Below, piece by piece: positions 1 to 18,543 of a stretch of 64,000 nt of DNA (positions within the stretch are counted from its first letter, which is position 1; the number at the start of each line of letters is the position of its first letter). Source of the DNA: Annona cherimola (taxonomy: Eukaryota > Streptophyta > Magnoliopsida > Magnoliales > Annonaceae); contig CM059971.1 in the NCBI GenBank assembly GCA_030490835.1, positions 104,598,095-104,662,094 on the forward strand, in the 5' to 3' direction. The notes under the pieces are model-generated. The model was not told the origin of the DNA and ran no database searches. It was given only the letters and a program-made list of their open reading frames with translations. The position numbers were made by a program, and so were the translations under genes.

Positions 1-61
1 AGACAAGGCGGTCTCTTGTTTCTCTTTCGAGAATCGCCTTCACAGAACCCTAGCATCCCAG
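1..61 (+). other. CDKA: Probable CDKA 5' UTR exon followed by a leader intron (62-1085)
   Basis: The first bases read like a plant 5' UTR and end CCCAG before a GT at 62-63. A good acceptor (a T-rich stretch then CAG ending at 1085) lies 53 bases before the CDKA start codon at 1139. The T-rich 1 kb between them holds no coding signal and fits a leader intron. The transcription start probably lies left of the window. This is inference; a spliced read joining 61 to 1086 would confirm it. Confidence 0.55.
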
Positions 62-1138
62 GTCCGTGCATTTCGATCTGAGCTTTCATCTTTGATCATC
101 CGCGATCGCGTTCAACAGTTCCACTTTCATTTCCCGTATTTTTGATTCTGTTTCCGCTGTCACATGTTCGGGTTTTTGATTTCCTGGTGGGAGTTTTTTT
201 TTTTTAAAATTTTTGAAACTCCTCATTTCCTACGCTCAAATCTGGGCGTACTTCGTTTTCCCGCTTTTTTGTATTTAATATTATTATCATTTTCAGAAAT
301 TTTGACAGTTTAAATTTTCTTTCTTTGCTGGTCTGATCTTAATATCGAGCTTTTTTCTTAATTTTATTTGTTTCTCCACTTTCATTGACTTGCTCGTTCT
401 AGAAGGTTTGATCGATGGCAAATGCTTAGTCCACTGATTGTTTGATAAGTAAGATAATGTATATAGTTCTTAGGCTGATGCTGTTATTTTGCTGGTTCTC
501 TGGTCTGTGTTTTTATTTGTATATATTTAATATTTACTTTATTTAATTTTTTTAATATTTTTCGTTTCGAGTGGAAAGTCTTTTGTGGGAACTGGTAAGT
601 ATTGTTCCTTTGACTCGCTTGATTGAAACCTGCATTTTCTTTTTTCTTCTGCAAATTTTTACATTTTGCGTGTATGTATCTGAATCCCAACTCCAATATT
701 TTGATTATTCTGTTTGATCTGTTATGTTCTCTTAATTTTCACCCATCAAACGCATATTTCCACTATTTTATATATTTTTTTCCATTTTCGTTGCTGTTTT
801 ATGTTGTTAATGGTTTTCTCCCTGCTCTACTTGACATACAACTTTGTTTGCCGATGCAGTGGATGCAGTTGTTTATGCGTTTTGCCGCAGTTCCCTTTTC
901 CTTATTTCAGCGTTTCCGAACGAGGCTATTGTTTTACGTTGTTGCAAGCTTACATTCTTGTTGTTGCTTAGACGTCTTATTAACTTTTATTAATAGCTTT
1001 CCCTGATTTCTTAATTTGATTTCATTTAGACTTCATGCTTATCACTGAAGATTTATTGAAGGTGTTATTATTCGTGTTTTTTCAGTGCTCTCTTTCCATT
1101 GATTACTGCATTATTTTTGAGCGAATTGATCTAGTCTG

Positions 1139-9882
<8,744 letters not shown>

Positions 9883-10240
9883 CATTTTCCTCTGGCTTCT
9901 CCTTGTATCTTAAATTTCTGAGTGTGTGGATCAAGTTGTATCAACTCATCGTTTTGATTGTGTAGGATGTGTGATTGATTGCTCTTTTTCGGGTGTTAGA
10001 ACTAGTTGTTCTTGGCAAGTTGGTGCTTGGGACTTGCGTTGAGGTTGCTTGGAGTCTTTCCGTCACTTCTTCAGCAGTTTTCTTTGGAATCAACCAATTA
10101 ATAGCTCAGATGAAAACTTATTTTTTCAACATCAATGATTGCCCTATTATGGCTGGCCGTGGAAAGGAATCTCCTGCAGCTTACATAATTCTCCCCAAAG
10201 TAACTTTTAAGTTTTAATAATAAAATGTTGTTGTCAGTGG
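9883..10240 (+). other. CDKA: CDKA 3' UTR with candidate poly(A) signal
   Basis: Sequence after the CDKA stop. A canonical AATAAA lies at 10219-10224, about 340 bases after the stop, and another A-rich ATAAATAAG follows at about 10243. No other gene begins in this stretch. The 80-aa ORF here is not supported. Confidence 0.5.
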
Positions 10241-10568
10241 AACATAAATAAGGAGTTATTTAAGATTGCAGGTCAAATAATTCCGCCCAAGTTAATTACT
10301 TGTAATCGTTATCATGATTAATTTAAGAACATTGAAAGATCAATGAAAATATTCTACATAGAATTTGAGTTGAAAGATATAACACCGCTTAATAGGTGGT
10401 AAAAGCTAAAGATGAGGAATTAATATTACAAATTTATGTAGTAAATTGGTCGAGAACTAAGATAAAGAATTGCAGTAATTAGAAAAAAAATTTGATGGTA
10501 ATTTTAGAAAAATTAAGGTTTTACATCTTCGAAACTAACAAAAAAGCAACATAAAGGCCGAGTAAAAC

Positions 10569-10902
10569 GGAGCCCAATTCAGTGCACCCGGGTGCATTCA
10601 GCCTCAATGCACCCGGGTGCACTGCACCTATTTATTTTTATTTTTTTTTAAATTTTTTTTTATGAAGCTGTTAATATAAGTTTATTTAAAATATGTATCA
10701 ATTTTTACTATTTTTGGAGACTTTTAGATATTTTTTTTAGATTTTTTAAAATCAGTGGCATTTTCGGTAATTTAACATATGTTAAATAAACCTATATTAA
10801 CCATTTTATAAAAAAAAATTTTAAAAAAAATAAAAATAAATAGGTGCAGTGCACCCGGGTGCATTGAGGCTGAATGCACCCGGGTGCACTGAATTGGGCT
10901 CC
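10569..10902. mobile_element. Mutator-like MITE, perfect long TIRs, 9-bp target duplication
   Basis: The 334-bp element starts GGAGCCCAATTCAGTGCACC and ends with the exact reverse complement; the two arms match perfectly for about 66 bp. The 9-bp direct repeat GAGTAAAAC flanks it (10560-10568 and 10903-10911), the size typical of Mutator-like elements. Within each arm a 19-bp stem (CAGTGCACCCGGGTGCATT and its complement) forms a separate hairpin. The core is AT-rich and non-coding. Perfect arms suggest recent insertion. Confidence 0.9.
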
Positions 10903-11038
10903 GAGTAAAACATGCTTTTAGAGGTCATTACAATTTACAACCGCGATGGAGCTTGCAATGTCTAGTAACGTTTCCTGCACTGACCACCCACAAGTCAACA
11001 GTAGTACTCACTGTACTCTATATAGACTATATTCTCTG

Positions 11039-11730
11039 CTGGCGTGGGAATCGGGGCGGGCCATATTGGGTTAAGGTTTGTCTCATCCTTACCATACTTT
11101 TTAAAAATTGAGTTTGACCCTCTTTTTATACTAGGTCGGGACAAGGTCGGTTTGACCATCATTTTTTTTAATAGGTTCCGGGGCAAACTTTGAGTTGATA
11201 TCGGACCGGTTTCGGGATAGCGGGTCGGGTCAAAAAAGATAATTTTAAGAATTTATATACATATCAAATATAAATATACATCTATACTAAATTTAAATAT
11301 TATATGCTTCAATATTTCACTCATTATTAAAAAGACATAATTAAGACAACAAAGCATTTGAAAATATAGTATAAATTTATTAAAATAGGTTAATATACAA
11401 TTATACATAATGGTTATATATATAAATTATTTTTATTGATTCTTATATTGCTTTCTGAATAAATTGATTTTTCTATTATTGATAGAATTGATTATAAAAA
11501 AATTTTTTTTTGAAAGAAAATAATAATAATATTTAAGCATACGTTTATAATTTTTAATAAATTAATATATGCGGGCGGGTCGGACTCTTCGGGACATGGT
11601 CGACCCACCCTGACCCTATTTTTGAATTCGGGTCAAAATTCTGACCAATCCCGGGTCAAAAATATATTGGTTTTAACAAAAAAAAAAACGGGCCCAGGAA
11701 AAGTCGGGTCAGGTCCAATTCCCACCCCTA
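11039..11730. mobile_element. hAT-like non-autonomous element (TAGGGGTGGGAATT-type ends)
   Basis: The right end reads CCAATTCCCACCCCTAA (to about 11730) and the left end GGCGTGGGAATCGGG (from about 11046) is its degraded reverse complement. GGGTCGG/GGTCGGGTCAGG motifs repeat near both ends, as in hAT-derived elements with TAGGGGTG ends. The middle is AT-rich and non-coding. The exact left end and target duplication are unclear. Confidence 0.55.
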
Positions 11731-12092
11731 ATTCCCTTAATATTAGTAGTGATACTTTTTCAAGCATTATTCCTATTTTCAATCACCTTTTCGTAAAAAT
11801 TCTGCAGTATATTAATCATCCATCTCTACCTTTTTCAATCATTTGATCTTTTTAAAATATAAAATTAGGCTTCAGATTTCAGAATATTTTACTTATTTTA
11901 CGTGGAATGCGCTACTATCCTCGACGAGCCAAGCGCACACCGCATTTCCTCCCAACCCAAAACAGATGGGTCATGGGGAAAGGGGTTGAATTGTTTCTGA
12001 TGCGCTGCCGAGTCTTTTGAGTTTTTCTATGACTGGCTTGGTCCTTACCGACCGCAAAACCCGGTCACAAAACATATAATCCCCGCCGGCTA
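11731..12092 (+). promoter_or_regulatory. Upstream region of the PPR gene
   Basis: AT-rich sequence that becomes GC-richer after about 11900. A weak TATA-like CATATAATCC lies at 12072-12081, only about 15 bases before the first in-frame ATG, so either transcription starts elsewhere or the second ATG (12105) is used. No other gene is seen here. Confidence 0.3.
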
Positions 12093-13874
12093 GTGCAACA
12101 AGACATGTTGTCCTCTCTGCCTCTGGCTCAACCAGTGCCCAATTTCGTCTTCCTACCTTCCAAAACTACCAATTACCGATTCGAAAAGCAGCCCTCCACA
12201 CTCGCCGAAATCAAACAGCACCACGCCCATCTCATCAAATCTGGACTCCCCACAGATGACCTCCTCTCTTCCTGCCTCCGCGTTCGCCATCCTGTGGCTC
12301 TCCACTATGCTCTCCTTCTCTTCTCTCATTCCTCCAATCAATCCCCTCTCCACCGCAACAACATCATCAAATACTTTGCTGATAGCCCAACTCCCGAAGT
12401 CGCCGTCTCCTTCTACTCCACCACCCACGACTCCGATTTCCCTCCCAACGACTACACATTCCCCGCCATTCTCAAGGCCTGCTCTCGCCTCCTCGGAGTC
12501 CAAGAAGGCAAGCAGGTGCATGCCCATGCTGTTAAAACCGGATTTTGGGGCGAGGTTCACGCCTGCAACACGCTCATCCACATGTATTCTGTTTGCGGGC
12601 TGTTGGATGATGCTCGCATTGTTTTCGACAAAATGCCTGCTCGAGAGATTGTGTCTTGGAATGCGATGATCACAGGGTATTCTCAGAATGGGCTGTCTGC
12701 CGAGGCTTTGAGCTTGTTTAGGGAAATGCAGGTTGTGGGGTTTGTACCGGATGGGGTGACATTGATTAGTGTCCTTTCTTCATGTGCCCACGCGGGTGCG
12801 CTCGAGCTGGGGAAGTGGGTCCATGCTTATGCCCAGAGGAATGAACTGGATGGCAAGATTAGTGTCAGGACTGCTCTTATTGATATGTACTCCAAGTGTG
12901 GTTGTGTAGAACGCGCGCTGGAGGTGTTCGAGGGGACAACAGATAGGAATCTTGTTTGTTGGACAGCTCTGATCAATGGGCTCGCAATTAATGGGTGTGG
13001 AAGAATGGCGCTTGAATATTTTGATCAGATGGTCTCCACTAATGTCCGCCCAGATGCAATATCTCTAATCTGTGTGCTCTCAGCATGTAGTCATTGTGGG
13101 CTATTGGAAGAAGGACGGCAATTGTTCAGGAATCTAAAGAGACTGTATGGTATTAATCCTCAGATGGAACATTATGGGTGCATGGTTGATCTTCTGGGAC
13201 GGTCTGGGCTCCTCCAAGAATCTTATGAATTGATTGAGAACATGTCTTTTGCACCAAATGCTGTCGTGTGGAGAACGTTGCTTGGCGCATGCAAGGTTCA
13301 CAAGAACATAGAGTTGGGGGAAAAGGTATTGGAGAAGATACTTGAAATTGAGACCCACCACCATGGTGACTATGTACTTCTGTCGAATACATATGCATCT
13401 TCGGGCAGATGGGAAGATGTTGCGACTATTAGGAGAAAAATGAAGAAAAAGAAGATCGCAAAGATACCAGGATGCAGCATGATTGAAGTAGACAACAGGA
13501 TACACTCGTTCATGGTGGAAGATAAGTCGCATCAACATTCTTCTGAGATCCACAGAATGCTGTCTCAAATGGCCCAGAAACTAAAATTGGCTGGCTATGT
13601 GCCAGACACCTCAAATGTATTGGCTGACCTGGATGAGGAGGAGAAGGAGAACGCACTCTCGCACCACAGTGAGAAAGTGGCAGTTGCATTTGGACTCATC
13701 AAAACTGCTCCTGGCACACCTCTACGTGTGGTGAAGAACCTTCGTGTTTGTAATGATTGCCACTCTGCAATGAAACTGATCTCTCATATTTATGAGCGAG
13801 AGATCACTGTAAGAGACCGAAATCGTTTCCACCGCTTTAGGGAGGGATTTTGTTCTTGTGGTGATTACTGGTGA
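12093..13874 (+). CDS. DYW-class pentatricopeptide repeat protein (organellar RNA editing factor), 593 aa
   Basis: Intronless, as usual for this family. Tandem P/L/S-type PPR motifs run through roughly residues 40-450; typical helices are NTLIHMYSVCGLLDDARIVF, VSWNAMITGYSQNGLSAEAL and RTALIDMYSKCG. They are followed by E/E+ segments and a C-terminal DYW domain. The DYW domain has the cytidine-deaminase-like zinc residues: HSE (about 525-527) and CNDC (about 553-556), and ends CSCGDYW. Such proteins bind organellar RNA and direct C-to-U editing; the target site cannot be read from sequence. The N-terminus is compatible with an organelle transit peptide but is not diagnostic. The start at 12093 has an in-frame alternative ATG at 12105. 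A poly(A) signal AATAAA lies at 13906-13911. A decayed partial duplicate follows on the same strand. Confidence 0.95.
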   Translation: MQQDMLSSLPLAQPVPNFVFLPSKTTNYRFEKQPSTLAEIKQHHAHLIKSGLPTDDLLSSCLRVRHPVALHYALLLFSHSSNQSPLHRNNIIKYFADSPTPEVAVSFYSTTHDSDFPPNDYTFPAILKACSRLLGVQEGKQVHAHAVKTGFWGEVHACNTLIHMYSVCGLLDDARIVFDKMPAREIVSWNAMITGYSQNGLSAEALSLFREMQVVGFVPDGVTLISVLSSCAHAGALELGKWVHAYAQRNELDGKISVRTALIDMYSKCGCVERALEVFEGTTDRNLVCWTALINGLAINGCGRMALEYFDQMVSTNVRPDAISLICVLSACSHCGLLEEGRQLFRNLKRLYGINPQMEHYGCMVDLLGRSGLLQESYELIENMSFAPNAVVWRTLLGACKVHKNIELGEKVLEKILEIETHHHGDYVLLSNTYASSGRWEDVATIRRKMKKKKIAKIPGCSMIEVDNRIHSFMVEDKSHQHSSEIHRMLSQMAQKLKLAGYVPDTSNVLADLDEEEKENALSHHSEKVAVAFGLIKTAPGTPLRVVKNLRVCNDCHSAMKLISHIYEREITVRDRNRFHRFREGFCSCGDYW

Positions 13875-13905
13875 CCATGGAATATTGTGGTGTTTGTAAA
13901 ACTTG

Positions 13906-13911
13906 AATAAA
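13906..13911 (+). terminator. Poly(A) signal of the PPR gene
   Basis: Canonical AATAAA 31 bases after the stop codon at 13872-13874, in the expected position for a short plant 3' UTR. Confidence 0.5.
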
Positions 13912-14137
13912 CATCCTGTGAGATTCTTTCCTTTATCGTTTCCATGTTCTGTAAAATACGTTTTTTCAAGCTGCTAATAAATTCATGTCTTCCATCAACT
14001 TATGAAAACTGCCTCACCGATGCAATCGTCCGAGAAGCCTTTTTCAACCACTGCAGATTCCATACCGAGCATTTCATCTGGCAGATGATTCTAACCCAGT
14101 CCAAACACAAGGAGGCTAGCGGAGAACATGAGGTGTG

Positions 14138-15125
14138 CTCGATCTGGGGGGTGGATCCACTCTTTTCCTAGGAGGAATGAACCGGACGGTATCATTTGGA
14201 TCAGGACTGCTCTTATTGATATGTACTCCAGGTGTGGATGTGTGGAACGGGCACTGGAGGTGTTTGAAGAGATGGAGGATAGGGATTTTCGCTGTTGGTC
14301 AGCTCTCATCAACGGGTTGATCGGATGGTCTGCTCAACTGGCTGGCCAGATCCAAACTCTCTATTGGCTGTGCTCTCTTGCGTGTAATGGCAGTGGGCTA
14401 TTGGAAGAAGCAGTGGAAAATTCCAGGAATCTCATTAGAGTCGATATGTGATTATTCCCGAGATGGAGGATGCATGGTTGATTTCTGTGCCAGTCTGGGC
14501 ACCTGCAAGAAGCCTATGAATTGATTGAGAACATGCCTTTTGCATCTGATCCTTTCTTGTGGAGAGCTTTGCTTAATGCATGCTAAGTTTCACAACAATT
14601 CAGAGTCGAAGGTAAAGGCATCGAAGAAATCCGCTGCCACGGTTACCATGTACTTCTATCAAACATCAATACTTCTTTGGGCAGATCCACACATGTTGCG
14701 AGTCTTGCGACCTTTAGGAGAGAACAAAAAAGAACAAGAAAATTACTAGGATACCACTACCAAAATGCAGTGTGATTGAAATAGGCGACAGGACACCCAT
14801 TTGTGGTGGAAGATAAATCAGATCGACATTCTCCTGAGATCCACAGAATGCTGGATCAGATGGACGAGAAACTAAAATTGGGAGGCCACACGACAGACAC
14901 CTTAAATATGAATGAGAAGGGGAATGCGGTCTTACACCACAGTGAGAAGGTGGCAGTTGCAGATCAGCATATGGGCTCATCAAAGCAGCCCGTGTCTGGC
15001 ACGCCTTTACGGCTGGTGAAAAACCTTCGGATGTGTGATGATTACCACTCAGCAATGAAACTGTGCTCTCGGATTTATAAACGAGAGATCGGCGTAAAAG
15101 ATCGAATTGGCGATGATTAGTGATC
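14138..15125 (+). pseudogene. Decayed tandem partial copy of the neighbouring DYW-PPR gene
   Basis: Successive blocks match the gene at 12093-13874 in order but in shifting frames. Examples are RTALIDMYSRCGCVERALEV (about 14200-14260), YELIENMPF (about 14513-14540), VVEDKSDRHSPEIHRML (about 14800-14850) and LHHSEKVAVA to RIYKREI (about 14930-15090). Homology starts at the codons equivalent to LELGKWVHA, so the N-terminal half is missing. The end is also shortened: after KDRI the sequence jumps to GDD and a stop, losing the CSCGDYW tail. The second zinc pair reads CDDY rather than CNDC. Several frameshifts and stops make it non-functional. Confidence 0.9.
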
Positions 15126-16294
15126 GTCGTAGAACCTTGTATAATTATTACGTGGGTCGCTGCAAAGCATGACTGCATATCACTAGACTAATCCATTTGT
15201 TATGTCTTTCCCTATTCTGTAGAAGTACTTATGATTGATTGCAAGCTTGCTAGAATTGTTATCATTTCTTGAAGAGCTGACCGGTTGCAATCTATAAAGC
15301 ATGAAGAAGCCATACACAATTAACAACATGATCGGCACCAATGCAATTCCAGAGCTTCGGGTCATGGCTGGACCCAGCTCTTCTCAACACTGCATGTCGG
15401 TCAATTAATTTTCGGGTTGTGATTGGGTTCCACTGTTATTGGGTTATTAATTAATTAATTTTAGGTTATTATTCCATGACTTGGGCTTCACTGAAATCCT
15501 ATGGGAGTCTTTTTTGTTTCTTTAGCGCATACGGTCGTTTTGATTGAGAAAAGGATAAAGGATCGAGACGACCCTCCCGCGATAATTAGTGCCAGAATGG
15601 TCGAGCCTTTCAATGGGTTGGTTTCCTAGACAAAGGATGCCATTGGCAGACACGTGCAGATCCCTCCCCCTCTGCCAAGGGTTTAGACTGACGTTGTAAT
15701 GTCAACCCTCGCTAGCAAAGCTTTTGGACGCGGTTGGCAACAAGTCACGGACTAAGTAGCAAGCTACATTTTAGTCGCGGATTGTCTCACCAAGACAGCG
15801 GACAGTTATAATCCGCGTACAACTTCTTGCCCAAGCTGCGTTGATCAACGCGGACATCTCGAAAAGAGGGCACAACTGCTCTCGAGCCGGAGCTAATCGT
15901 TTCCATAGTGTGTTTGGCATTCGCGAAAAAACGGGCGACGGGTTTTCGCTGTTAAAAACTGTCCCATCAGCCCATCCGGTCGTTTTGTCCACGCTGCTGT
16001 ACACGACGATTAATGCGTCGTGTATGATAATAGCCAGCGAAATTATTTGCGCGCTGAATTTCATACAATGGCCAGCGGAGCTCATCTCACCGAACATCCT
16101 TGCGCGCTAAATAATAGCCAGCGAAATTATCTGTCCACGCTGCTGTACACGACTCCTGTTGCCGACTCCTGTTGCTGTAGTACACAGGATGGCAGAAAGC
16201 TGCGACGACGGAACGGTGAAACGACGGGTTTTTCACCAGCCGCCCTGTGTTTGAAAAGTTTTACGTGATTTTATAAAAACCCGTAATTGGTTAA
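15126..16294. other. Intergenic, unrecognised, with a short duplicated segment
   Basis: No gene recognised. From about 15540 the sequence is unusually GC-rich for this window and CpG-containing. Phrases are repeated in tandem order: GTCCACGCTGCTGTACACGA at 15987 and 16133, and AATAGCCAGCGAAATTAT at about 16028 and 16111. This could be a transposon interior, but no ends were found. Confidence 0.4.
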
Positions 16295-16587
16295 GGGTGT
16301 GTTTGGTTACACACAAAACATATCAATGAAAACTTTTCAATCAAAAACTTTTCACTCCCCATAACTACCTTATTTTTTTAATTATTTTTTCACATTTTCC
16401 TATATAAACAACTCTACTTTTCAATCATTTCCACACAAATACTCATACAACTACCCTATCTATTTTAACTTTATTCTCTTTACACCTCATTATTACCTCT
16501 ATCATATCACATCATTTTCTATCAACTTGACAACTTTTACTCTGAAAAGTTTTCATCAAAAAGTTTTACCTCCAACCAAACGCACCC
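16295..16587. mobile_element. Tourist-like (PIF/Harbinger) MITE
   Basis: 293 bp, starting GGGTGTGTTTGG and ending CCAAACGCACCC, with TAA target duplications at 16292-16294 and 16588-16590. Same family as 4779-5065. Confidence 0.85.
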
Positions 16588-16761
16588 TAAGTAATGCCGT
16601 GTGTCATCTCGTTTCATCAATAGGGCTACTGTCATCAAAAGCCACATCATCTTAACCAATTACGGCAGGATCTTCTGACACGCTCAAAACCCTAGGAAAT
16701 GATGAAGATATTCTGAAAAAGAAAAAAAACTCGTATAGTTTTCCTTAAGGAAACAAGCAAA

Positions 16762-17042
16762 GGGTGTGTTTGGTAACAACAAAAAATTGTCAATTTAAAA
16801 TTTTTCAATCTAAAACTTTTCACTCTTCATAATTATCCTATTTTTTAATTATTTCTTCACATTTTTCTATACAACTACCCTACTTTTCAATCATTTTTAC
16901 ACAACTACCAACACAACAAACCTATCTATTTCAACTTTATCCTATTTATTCCTCATCATTATCCCTATCATTTCACATTATTTGACAACTTCTCATCTCT
17001 ATAACTTTTCATCAAAAGTTTTATCTATTCCCAAACACACCC
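16762..17042. mobile_element. Tourist-like (PIF/Harbinger) MITE
   Basis: Starts GGGTGTGTTTGG and ends CCAAACACACCC followed by TAA; the left flank reads AAA, so its duplication is mutated. It lies only 175 bp from the preceding copy in the same orientation. Confidence 0.8.
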
Positions 17043-17469
17043 TAAATATAAATAGAGGGAAGCCACCAACTAGAAAGTATTATGCGCACAAGGATTATAA
17101 CATATAAGATTGAACATTTGCATAAGCTCACAGAGAAGGCTAAGTTGTACATCGTCTTCATAGTGAAATTTTCCCCCACGAGGTTCCATTGTATTTTTGG
17201 TGATCTTTTCTCTATGCGATCATTTTTTTTTCCATGTATATCCTAGTCCCTTGCCCATTAACCTCTTCAGCTATGATATAATCTGAATTCTTACAAAATC
17301 CATTTTTCGAGTAAATCTCTACAAGATTTGAACCCAAACTGGATTTGGACTAGTTAGATGGATTTAAGGTAGCCGTGGAAAAAATGTATTATAGACTTTA
17401 GTAGAATGCGGAAACGGGTGAAAATTGACAAGATCATAGTTCTCATAGCTGAGATTTGAATTAACTTAT

Positions 17470-17742
17470 GATGTGTTTGGGAAGTGATTAATTTTTTAAA
17501 TGAAGTGATTTTTATGTAACAAATTTTAAAAAGAAAGAAGATCATATGATATGATGGAGGTATTGATGATGAGTAAAAAAAATAAAGTTAAAAAAAAAAG
17601 TTAGTTGTATAGCTAACCGTGTTGAAATAATTGAAAAATAGGATAATTGTATAACGAAAATGTGAAGAAAGAATTAAAATAAAATAATTATGGATAATAA
17701 AAAATTTTTGATTGAAAAATTTTATAGCTAAACAAATACACC
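17470..17742. mobile_element. Tourist-like MITE, opposite orientation, degenerate
   Basis: Begins GATGTGTTTGGG and ends AAACAAATACACC. Internal words are the reverse complements of the copies at 16295 and 16762 (for example GATGATGAGTA, GTTGTATAGCTAAC, GTATAACGAAAATGTG). Confidence 0.7.
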
Positions 17743-18543
17743 TTTAAATTTCTTTGTAAACGAAACAAGCCATGCTACGTATTTGTTGACTTGTACAGTA
17801 ACTACCATATGAGGCTGCTTTGTTCGAAACAACATATTATATGAGAAAGAAGTGCTTTGCTTCTATTAAACTTTCTTTTAAGTATTCTTTTCATTTTTAA
17901 TATCTTGACATTTGATAGAAAATCTACTTCATTAATTGTAATTAGAATAATTTTTCATTATAAAAAAGCCTCTCATTTGTGCACGGGGTTTCATCAAATA
18001 CTAAGATGGTTAATGGTAATGATTAATTTTAAAGTTGTATTTTCAATAATTAAACTATCTAAAATGTTACTAGCACGAGGATAAATAATTCTATAAAATA
18101 TTATTATATTTTGCTAAATATATAGATGAATTTAAATATTCTTCATAATTTACATACGAATATATATATTTTTCATTAAACGTGACATATATATTTTTTG
18201 AATGGGTATTATGCATACTGTGACATTTGATATTATGAATTAGGCGCATTTACAACTCTCATCATAGAGAGATATCTAGTAAATACACCCACAAATTCTG
18301 CACCAAATGTTCACACCTTCAACAATGGAAAACACTAAAGCTTTGAACTCAATACTCTGGACATTGACATTACCACTAACTCAACTAATTAGCGGCATGA
18401 TATATATATTTTTGATTTGGATGAAACTTGTTCTTATAAATCAACCCACGAAGTTGAGTGCAATGAATAAAGTTAATTTTACATCAAGCATCGGAGCGGG
18501 ATTGTGTCGTGCAACCAATGTTCATGGATAATACATTTTCATC
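17743..18543. repeat. AT-rich intergenic with a dispersed repeat
   Basis: No gene. Between about 17930 and 18210 the ordered words ACTATCTAAAATG, GATAAATAATTCTATAAAAT and TTTACATACGAATATATAT match segments at about 23400-23560, 31080-31260 and 45240-45430. This suggests an old dispersed AT-rich transposon family without clear ends. Confidence 0.45.

Noticed and set aside
12153..13568. Several ORFs of 81-144 codons on other frames of the PPR gene
   Set aside because: Shadows of the well-supported 593-codon PPR frame.
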